Below are positions 26,601 through 38,128 of a stretch of 64,000 nucleotides of DNA, one piece after another. The translations under genes and the position numbers were made by a program. The notes under the pieces are model-generated. The model was not told the DNA's origin. It searched no databases and was given only the letters and a program-made list of their open reading frames with translations. The stretch is from assembly GCA_026874595.1 (NCBI GenBank), contig CM049309.1, positions 44,841,079 through 44,905,078 on the forward strand, given 5' to 3'. Position 1 is the stretch's first letter. Each line of letters begins with the position of its first letter. Origin of the DNA: Sipunculus nudus. Taxonomy: Eukaryota > Annelida > Sipuncula > Golfingiida > Sipunculidae.

Positions 26601-29600
26601 CAAAAGTCATTTAAAATTAATATTAGATCCATGAAGTGTATAGAATTTTAAACCTGGTGTTGTCTTCTTTCTGATGGTATATGTATTTTTGACCTTCATA
26701 TTCATTTTCATGGGATATTTTAACAATATTAAAAATTTAAATTTTTTAAATGGAACACAATATTTTAAGCAATCAGTAATAGCAATCTTCTTTTTAGTGG
26801 GTACGCTCTTTACACAGCGCTTTACCTATAGGGCTGCTACCTATATCGTAAGGCGCTGTTTGTTATGACCTCGTATCCTGAATTGCTACACCAGAGGGGA
26901 GCACTGTATTTTTGTCCAATCAGATGAGACCTTGTGCTGGAAGACAAAGCCAAGCGAGAAATGCACGGAGCCAATCATGATCATTTCGTTTTGAGGGACA
27001 GCTCATCGCCCCGCGTAACCGTCTGAACAGGCCACAGGCTCAGGGAGAATTGCCCCTGATGTGCCTTGGGCACATAGGATGCTCGGCCGGTGAGCTGTAA
27101 TTCAAACGAAACGTAACAACAAAGGCTGCGTGCACACCTCGATGGCTGGCATCAGTTCTGCAAACAACAGATACATGGCTACGCTAACACAGTCAAATTA
27201 TCATAATCGAATCGGTCAATGATGCAAGAATGCAGAGGGAGCAATTTAAATTCGACCGGAAACTCATCAAGCGGCACTTGAAGCGCAGCAATGGGCGGAG
27301 CCAGGATGCCTGTTGAGTGTTTGTTTATAGGCATCTGATTGGCTGCTTGTCACATCAAATGCATGTTTATTTCAGCGGACAACGAACCGCCATCTGGTGT
27401 CTAAATATATCATAAACGGTCAAAGCTGGCAGCGTGAAAATCAGTTGCTTCTTTAGAAGCGCAAGTTTTCCGCTGCCTCGGGAGCGTATTTAGTGGGCAA
27501 ACTACATGACAATATAAATAAAACATTTTTTCCTGTACTATGTTTCCTCATGTTAAAAATGAAAATTTTGTTATGAATAAAAATTTAAAAATTCAATTTA
27601 TAAAAATTGTGTTCTCTCCAAAAATTTAAAATTTTTAAAAATGTTAAAATTTCACATGAAAAAAAATGTTAATTTTGTAAATACATACACCAATATAAAG
27701 AGCTCTGTACCAGGTTTAAAATTATGTATACTTTATTGGGCTAAAATGCATTTGAAACAGGTTTTGGATTGATTTTAAAATTAGGGTTTTTGCCAGGGTT
27801 GCTACCTTAAAGTCACAATTAAAACAGAGATGTGGTTTTAATGTACAGTTAAATGAGACAATTGGTGAATGTGACCAAAGATTTTTTTGTTAAATCTTTT
27901 CTGGATGGTTTGAATAAGAGACTACTCATTTTCATATTTATAAAACTGTAATATACCGTAAAAACTCGCATATAAGTCGATCTCGCATATAAGTCGAGCA
28001 TGAATATTCAGGGTAGATATCAGGTAAAAATTTTTTCAAGCCATTCTGGAGTTTAAAACCGGTCTAAAGCAGCATACATGACCATCGATAGTAGTGTGAC
28101 AGGCCACTGGGGAAAGGTGAATTGTATGGCTGGCCACTCGTTTTTGACATTCATACCACTCCATTTTTTTTAAACTGTAAAAATGTCATTTGTTTTGTTG
28201 TGCAATTTATTTAAAAGTTATTGGGCATCATAAAGACTCTAAGAATAATAAATATAACAGGTCGATACTTTAGGTATTTTGCAGAAATGAAGATCGTCTG
28301 ACACCCAGAATCGGCAGGTGCGCGATAATAGAACAGCCAAGGATTTCTCACACCTTCCGTCATTGCTCATTTATTTTAAACTTCTAATGATGGTTTGTGT
28401 CAGATATCAATAAAAACATGATTATTTAAGCATGTTATTAAAACAGGATTGTCGCGGACTTCTCTACATTTTATATAATCTAAATTGAAAAGAACGCGCG
28501 ACCAAGCGAGTCGCCTGATAAGGCCGCGTAACAGTGTAAGCTGTCCTCAGCTTGGTCATATCCGTGGATCAAGGGCAGGAATTTTATGATTTTTATTATA
28601 CATTCTGAGAAAACACAAGGCCGTAAACGACAGTTTTATTCAAGTTTTAATTAACTCCGGTCTTCCTTGCCTCCACAGACGGACGCACTAATGAACAATT
28701 ACATGCGATATAACTGCATATATGCAGCGTAGTTATCCAGCATAGCGAACCGCAGAGTGAGAGCACGGAAGCCAGGGCAACATGTGGACAACACGTCAGT
28801 CGTTCTTTGATCAAACTCCGTTTTCCTATCTTTTTGATGAAAGTTTTCGTGAAAGAATCATATATTTCACATTCTGTGGAGTACTAATTTTGACTAGGTC
28901 TTGCAGGTTTTGTGTTCGTTTGTTCATAGCGATATCGATGTCAGGTTGAACTTCGGTCTATTTTTTTCCCCGAGCTTTGCTCAGTGCCGCAGTCATTCAC
29001 TACGATTTGGGGTGATTTTTAAGTAGGAACTTCCGAACGGAGTGATAATTTCCCCCGCGTGTAAGTACACAGGTGAACAGCGTGACCTAGTTTTGGGCTT
29101 CTTGGGACAGGCAGCCATCCCCGTACCGAGTGAGCGCTAATCGGTGCTGTAATCAGCCATCTGTCACGTCTGTAGTTCAGATACCACAGCCCACAGGCTT
29201 TTACCATTTACATGTTTGCAAACTTACGCAAGCACCAAATGTTTTTGTGGGGGAAATACTGTAACATAATTGGCTGTCAAATACACAGGGGCCGATGCCC
29301 TGGATAAAATCCCAACTGATTACGCAATACCCGTGCCTCTTGCACTCGTACTTAATCGCCGTGAATGAAGCTCATTATAGCTAGACGCGGGTCATTTCCT
29401 GGTCGTCATCAACCATGTAAATTGCAAACATTTTAATATACTGCATTATCAAATGAAAGAACAGCGTAAATGGTCAAAATTTGAAAAAAAAAAAATATTC
29501 GGAAACCTTATTAGACTGTATTTTCGGACCGAAAGGGGGACTTGTGTACCTGACTTCACCGGAAACGGATATCTAGTTGTCGATCAGGTAAGACATTCAG

Positions 29601-32600
29601 GCCGGCAGTTTGACTAAGTTCGTGCAAAATTTTGCCTCTCAGGCTTAGACCCGCACATAAGTGGACTCCCCTTTCTTGAATTAATTTTTTGGGAACAAAT
29701 TTCTCGACGTATATGCGGTTTTTTACGGTATAGTTTTCATTAAGGTTAATTTGAATGGCTCTAAATAGACCATACTGATTGAAATGAAAAGTAAAATATT
29801 TTCATTAAGTGTGTTTTGAAAGTTCAAATATATACTCTACTCCTTGATATATAAACAGTTTTGTATTCATCTTATAGCAGGATTTGATCCTTGAAGGACG
29901 ATACAAAAAGGTTCTGAAGGAGCTTCAGTTTGACAGCTATGAAATGGAAGGTCAGTGATTAAAATAAGTTCATACATAATCCACATGAAAGGCCAACACC
30001 CCCTCCCCCCACATAAAAATAAACTAGTCTATGGATTTGCCGCCCTTATTTTTTGCAGATAGCTATTTTTACCTTTGCCAAGCAGGGGTTATATTTTTGG
30101 CAGCATTGGTTTGGTTGACTGTCTGTCTATTTGTCTGTGAGCAACGTTACTCAAAAAAATAATTTTTGGATTTCAATGAATTGAATTTTCACGACAGCCA
30201 AGCAGTGATACCAGGAATAATTGATGACATCTTGATCCAGGAATTTTTTAAAAGATAAAATGCTGTATTTTTGACAATGCAATATAGGGGTAATTAGCTG
30301 CCCTGACAGAGGTTTGTGCTCTCTGAGTGCAAAATTCTAGTTCGTGAGTGAACCTGATGTTTTCCATATTTTAGTTATTTGTACTCTTGCCTTGATCCAT
30401 TAAAAAATTCATAAAGAAATCATTGAATATGGACAACTGTTTGTTTTGCATTATTTCTAGAATTGAAGCACATTTTGTATTCTTCTTCAAACTTTTGTTC
30501 TTAAATTTAATTAATTTACTTAATTATCTCAACCAGTAAATAGAAAAAAATGCCTTCTCATACCATATTAATTTACCCCACAGTCTGTTGAACAATTATC
30601 GATCACCCAGGCCTGAGAAGTATGCTTTATGATATTATTTCATCGTGCCTTCTGAAAAATAGTATGTGCTTATGTAACGTGCTGGAATTTCAGTTTTTAT
30701 TCACCTCTTTAAAATTTTAAATATTTTAAATTTTTTTAAGGATGTAATATTTGTCATGTTCAGGTTTGTTTGAGAAACAAATTCTTCCTATTTTCAAAAA
30801 GTAATATATACTGTGACTTGGCAGGCAACTGATATGATACCTACATCCTCAGAAGGTCATCTTACACTCATCAGCTTTACTTTAATCATTTCAGTGGAGG
30901 GACAGCACTGTCACCATTATGCTAACGAGTTAAAGAGACAGGGAAGTCCCTCACAGGCTCAGGTTGGTCAGAGATCAGACATGGTCTGTATATTGATGAC
31001 TGGAGTATCCAGCAGTTAATCTGTGGCAGAAGGTCTTGTTTTTGACTGCAAAGATTGCTTGCTAATTTGAAAAATAAATAGTGTCTCCCAGCCGGTCATG
31101 CTTTTCCCCCTTAATGGCATTTTAAAGTATTGTAACTTGGTTTAGCTGACATATCATAATAAAATATCATGGTTTACAGTTTAATTTGACTAAGATAGAT
31201 ATCTCAGTATAAGCTTTATTATACTTACCATTCATTAAAAAAACTTTTTGCTTGTATTCATCAAAGGATCCATCAACCAAGTTTCTCTTTTCCCAGTCAT
31301 TGTTATAAATAATAATCCAGTGTATTGTTTAAAATCTGTGGTCAAGACGAACATTTATAGACTTCATTTCCTAATTTCAGGTGTTCCGCATCGCTCAGGA
31401 AGTGACATCATTGTCATCATCCTTGCCACTAGATCTCAGTTCGTCCATATTTGTCAGATCTGTGAGTATGTTAACCCCCCCCCCCCCACACACAATCCCA
31501 GGCCTAGTATTATTCCAAGTATAAGGGGCTTGACATTTACTTTTGAAAGTACTTGCCAAGTAGGGCAAGTGACAGCTAGCTTTAATTTTCTTGTTCAACA
31601 CAAATCCACCACAACCACATAAAATTTGATCCACAAGATTATTTTGCAACAAAACATATTCAGATGTTTGTTTGTTAATAATTTTTAGCTTAGCTGACTG
31701 TAAGTCATCTGAGCTATAGTCGTGGTCCTTTGTCCGTCGTCCGTCCGTCCGGCCGTCAGTCCGTTAACAGGGCATGTTTTAAAACCGTTGGACCTATGTA
31801 TCCAAAATTTTGCATACCATTAGATGTCCACAAAATCTCCTACCCTACCGAAAATTGGGTCATTAGGACTTCGTTCCTTCGAGATATTAAGGAAAAACCT
31901 CCGTTTTCCATAAAAAAGCCATTGTAACACATCAAGGCTGCCTAATGTCAAAACCACTTATCTGTTTTTGATCATATTTAGTATTCATATTCTTCCATAC
32001 ATTTTCTATTAACATACCAAAAATTAGGTCAGCATTAGGTATTATTTTGAAGTTATGGCCCAAATATAATGCAATTTTTGAAAAATCAGGAAATATATTT
32101 ACTCACCTAACATGAGAATTGCTGAAGCTGGAGACTTTTTTTTTCAGGAATATAACTTTATTTAATCAAGATTCAATGGTTTACCCAAAATTAGATCTGA
32201 ATTTTGCAAATTTTTCAAGTTATTAGCATAAATAAAAAATCAATACCTTAAATTTTGTCCAACTTTGGCAATGGCACAGTAAGCACTGTTGATTTAATTT
32301 TCACAACATAAGGATTTAATCTTTTAAAATCTTAAATTTCAAAGAAATTAATTGAAAAGAGTAGCTTTTATTCAAGTTTTCATACACCATGTCAAGTGTT
32401 GTTTACATCTAGCCCACCTAGTAACACAGCCTTCACTTGCATTATGTAACCCACCCCAGGCAGCTTGCCTTGGCCCAGCTTGGCCACTACTAGCAGGCTT
32501 CCACTCTGCCCTGCCCCCCCCCCCCCCCCGATGGTGCATTAACTAGATGAATGTTATAATTTTCTGTCTTTTCTTTTATTCTTGGCTATGCTACATTTTA

Positions 32601-35600
32601 GATTTTGAATTGTACCACCAGGGTTACAATGATTAAAGTGCACATTTAATTGTGTCCACAAAGTGGTGTATTGCTATGAAAGTGTGGATGTTTATCAGAT
32701 AAGTATATTCTTACTTCAGAAGAGTAAAAACTTCACCAGAAGTGAAATTGACTATTAATTCCAGTAATAAATTATAGCTGAGATAGTAATTAGCACAATG
32801 ATTTTGTTTGTCCCTCATTCCACCAACAGTGTGTATATTTTATTTGAAAAGATGTTTTTATTTTATCAAATTTACTGAATCTTTTATTTTATTTCGGTGA
32901 ATAAAATTAAGCATGTACTGAAAATGCCAATGTGCAAAACTTTTAAATAGTGATTCAAGGAATAATCTTGAAGATGCCATGTTGTGGCATTATTTTCTTT
33001 TAATTTCAGTTTAAACATTTGTGATTTAAAAATAATAAAATATATGTGTATGCATAATATGACCCAATATGAGCTACACTCTGGATAAATAATGATTGCA
33101 ACTTAGAATTCTAATATTTTAACTTATATTTTCAGTTTTTTTTATTACAAATTCATAAAACTTGTAAATAAAAAAAATGAATCAGATAAAAACTGTAAAT
33201 GGAAAAAATTGATATGCTTAAAAAAATAGGCTTATATATAAACTTAAATGCATTATTCCCTTGAAAGTGAAATAAAGGTATTAGTCCATTCTGTCCACTT
33301 GCCTGTCCATCCGTAAATTTTTCATATGCATCACAGTATCTCAAAACTTTTACTGTTTTTCTTCATGACAGTCTTGTCAGAGTATTAGTTTGCAATCATA
33401 TATTTAGAACTTTACTATAACCAAGTAGGAAGGCCCCTTTTCTCTTAGATTCTCATATGCTTATATAAATGAAATTCATTTTAATAGAATATTTTGCATA
33501 TTTTGCATTGGCAAAAATTTCAAACTTCAGCTGAGCACCGTGACCCATTGGTCCCTTGTTATCTTTAGCTTTTGCATAGTTAAAAACATGCAGGTAATGT
33601 AAGCTAGATGTATTACAATATGACTTCACTTCTCCTGGAAAAGAAAGTGGCTAACTTAAGATTAGTCAAGATTAAGATCTTTTTATAAAGAATTAAGTTG
33701 CAACCTTTTGCCCAGTCGGGCAAGTAGGAACCCACTTTTGGTTGCCCTACCACCATTTTCTTGGACTTTAACTTGCCCTGGGCAAGCAGTTAACCATTAA
33801 TGTTGAGCCCTGGTATGTGTAAATTATGATTGTCATTATCATTGTCAGTGGTTGGTTATTTTTTGTTGTGAAATTAAAAAATCTGAAGGAAGCTTAAGAT
33901 GTCTTGTGATATATGTGGTTAGTCTTTAAACTGTAAACCAGGTGTACTGCTACATTTGGCATGATTGTGTGAATAGCTGCTTTTGTTGTCATGTTTAGTC
34001 CCAGCCCCATGTCTTGATAGTCTTGTACTTATAAGATAGTGTATGTCATCAGTAAACACTGCTACCTTCACCCTCAATCAGACAAAGGCTGTAACCTGAA
34101 TAAAAATTGTTAATGCTCTCGGTTGCTAAACTGTATCACTATCTGAGACTGACAGCTGAGTGGATTGTGTTTTCTTAACAGGATGATGAAAAACTTGTGA
34201 TGATGAGGGCCCTAATCACGGGGTAAGTATTCTGCTGGCTCTGTAACTCTGTCTGTAGCTTAAATACAAAAGTTGAGTTCAGAAAAGAACCAATTTGTTG
34301 CACTTGCTCATCGTTATTCACACACACCCTTTCATTGTGGTTCACTTGTTCACATTGTTTTTGTCAGTATATTATTAAATGGAAGCAGTTCACCACATTG
34401 TGACTCTATTGACCCTATCCAATCGTTCATTTGCTTGCTGGACCAGTACCAGTAGTTCACAATGTCCCTACAGGTGGCACCTGTGTGCTCAGGTATTCAC
34501 CACTGGCAAACTGATCATACTTAGTAGTACCATCTGTTCCCATGGCAACCTTCACCTTTATCCACGGCCTTGCTTGATCCAGGGAGCAAATAATGACACC
34601 AATATTTTACTGATGTACATAAAAGGTTGTAGTGATTCAGTTTCTGTTTGGTTATTTTGACAATCTAGACATCCGGTCAGTGGGCCTTTTGTTGGGTACC
34701 ATAAAGTTTGCACTATTTGACATCTGGTAATTACCATAAATCCCAGAGGTAGCAAATGCAGCATAATCCCTTGTTAATAGTGGGGCCCTCTGGGGATTGG
34801 AAGCTAACAAATGGTACCCTACATGAGAAAAAGTCTATGTATGAACTAATTAATAAAGAGAACTTTCACACATACACAAATTATAAGTGTTACATATTGT
34901 TTTATTGTTTACATATTTTTTTTTCTGGCCCTGTAATAGGTGGATTATCAGAACTAAACATCCATCTTTTGATACAAGTCAATTGTGTTAAGATAAAATG
35001 GTTATATGGTCATGTGACCCATTCTTTTAAACCTTAAAACAATTGACAGTACACAGACATGGTTATTTTCTAATTTATAATTTTGGTTTATTACAGGCCT
35101 GAAAGTACCCCGTACTCAGGGGGGTGTTTCCAGTTTGACATATTCTTTCCCCAGGCTTATCCTAAAGTTCCTCCCTGGGTGAATTTACAGGTAAGTACTC
35201 AGGTAACCAGCAGTGTACATATAAATGTAAACAGATGAAGAGTTTGGATTTGCAGAAAATATGGAAATTATTTTAAGAGCAAGAAATTTGTTTAATTTGT
35301 ATTTTTTTACTGATTAATGTTCCCACCAATTTTGATACAATGGAGTATTTTAGCACTTTCTTTAAACTATTTAATTATTAAATCATTAATCTTCATTAGC
35401 AAAATACGAAGTATAGTGAGGTTATACAGATTTTCTGTCTTGTTTGCCATCAGTTTATTCTGGTGTATAAACAGCTGGAGAACCTACAGGGGTTCAAGCT
35501 GATATTTTAGTTTCGGATTCTCTCATGAGAGGGCACTACTGCTGTCATCCACTCCCTGGGATCATCTTCCAATATCTACTAAATGTTAATAGAAAAATGA

Positions 35601-38070
35601 ACAACCCTTCTTCATCTGCTTCATACATCTGCATACTGTAGGTAATTAGAACTGCCCTGTTGTAGCTGATATCTGAGTAATATGGATGTATCATAAATAA
35701 ATCTGTTGTTATTTGTAGACAACAGGTGGAGGCACTGTCCGGTTTAATCCCAACCTATACAAGTAAGTGTGAGCCAATATCATCATCCTCATGCCATTCA
35801 GACATACAAATGTTAAGTACTGTATTTTGTTGATGTAATGTTGGTGTATATAGTATGACTTTATATATAAACATGGCAATCAAATAAAACAATTGGGAAT
35901 AGACCTTTTCCATCACACTGGTGACATCTGTTGACAATGACTGACACTTAGCGTTTCTGGCCATTACATTGACAAAAGATTGTATATATTATATGTCAGT
36001 GGATAAAAGTAAAATAAACATTTTTAAAGGTGAGTCAGAGTCCATGCAAATATCTGGTTTCAAATAACAGAACCAGCAATGTTGGCTCCTAGGATTGTCA
36101 CACAGTGCTAATGTTGGTGGAATAGGCCTGTTAAATAGTTCTGGTAGTGAACTTGCGACACCTGGTGGTTATGAGATAGGATTAAAATGGTACACACTTT
36201 ACTGCTCACTTGTACACATGTGTGTAGCTACTGATAGACTCTTCTTTCTATTCCAGTTGTGGTAAAGTTTGTTTGTCTCTCCTTGGTACCTGGGAAGGCC
36301 AGCAGGGGGAGCAGTGGAACGAGACCACTTCTACTGTGTTACAGGTCAGTCACAGAACGTTACACCTCACCATGGTTACATAGGCCTGGCATTTTGTTTG
36401 AGAGGTAACCAGAGGTTGCCTTGTGCCTAAAACATGAACTTACGTTATTGTCAGAATAGGCCTGTGAAGTGTGAGGGCCCTCAGAATCGATTCAGTTATC
36501 TATTCTTTATCTTCGATTCAGTTCTCAATTCAATTCTTACTTAAGTTTTAAATTTTAGATTAAAAAAAATGAAAACCAATTTTACCAAGGAAGAATTGAT
36601 TAATTGGTGTTGAACCTATTTCTTATCTGGATTCTGGTGTGTCATCAAGGAAAAATCACAAATGTACAGTTACTTATGCACAAATGAACCTGGAAATATG
36701 GGCCAAAAAATAGGTGAATGCATAGAAGATGTGATGCAGATTTCTGGTTTTGTATTTCATGTTTGTGAAGACTTAAGAATATCTGTCTTTGAACTTTTAT
36801 GAACCTTTTTAGGTCCTGGTGTCCATCCAGTCTCTGATCCTGGTGGCTGAGCCGTACTTTAATGAACCAGGTTATGAGCAGGAGATTGGTACGGAGGCTG
36901 GCAAAGTGCACAGTGGGGACTATAATGCAGGTCAGAGGTCAAATACACCCATCTGTTACTGGTTAATGGGTCATTGAGAATATTGCACATTATTGTAGAT
37001 TAAAAGTCTGTATGAGTCTAAAAAATGACTACACTGTTTATACTTTAATTTATTTATATTAATTATTCAATATTACATGAAGGATTATATATAAATATAT
37101 GTAAATGGGTATATTTTTGATTGTGTTGAAAATTTAAGCTTCCTATAAAGAAAAGTTATAATATATGATCAATTCAGATGAGATACATTTTATATTAAAT
37201 ATTTTGTTTGCTAAATGATCAGGTACAGATTATATATTAAAATATGCACATTATAATGATCCTGGTAAGGTCATACAAACCCAACTATTAAAATAGTCAT
37301 CAGTTTGTTTTACCTAAAAATATGTGAAAGTATTTATTAAAAGAGAAGAGTAAACTTGGTTGGTCCTTTATCAAATGTGACCTTAGATTGTCGTTCTGTA
37401 TATTTCAGATGTGAGGGTAAACAACATTAAATATGCCATGGTCAGCCAGTTACAGAATCCTAGTCCAGGATTTGAAGATGTAATAAAGTCACATTTTTAC
37501 TTGAAGAAAGACAGGATATTAAAGGTAGTGAGAGTACATACATTCTGTGAATATCGAGCTATATGTAAAGTTATGCATCCACTATATAATCAGAAATAGC
37601 ATTGTAAGTATATGCAATTCTGCTTGCTTAATTTCAGGTATACAGTAAATGCTTTGGATACTGCCTGAGGCTTTATGAAACTCAATGAAAATTTCAAAAA
37701 GGTTGTGTAGATACCGGCTTCTGTAGCTCTGGAGTAGAGCACAGGATTTAAAGCCAGGAGATCATTAGTTCAAATCTCAGCCAAGGTAGTGAGATTTTTC
37801 ATGGTCGGCTCCCACCCATTGTGAGTGCTCTGCAGGCTTAATGGGAAGGTCGTGCCCAACAGCCATGTTTCACTCATTCTCTAGGTCCCCAGCAATGTCA
37901 ACAATTACACACCTAGGGCCTGCAGGTGCACCTGGCCTGGTTAACACCAGGATATAAAATGAGGGAAAGCGTGTGATACAGCACTGTCACAGAGTTCGAA
38001 ACCAGAATGGAATTCAGCAGATGTACAAATACTTAGCTAAGCGAGCTTTAAAAATGGAGGTAGTTACTTC

Positions 38071-38128
<58 letters not shown>

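Noticed and set aside
37723-37784. Functional tRNA gene
   Set aside because: A and B box words are present but no acceptor stem or anticodon arm closes; better explained as a SINE head.
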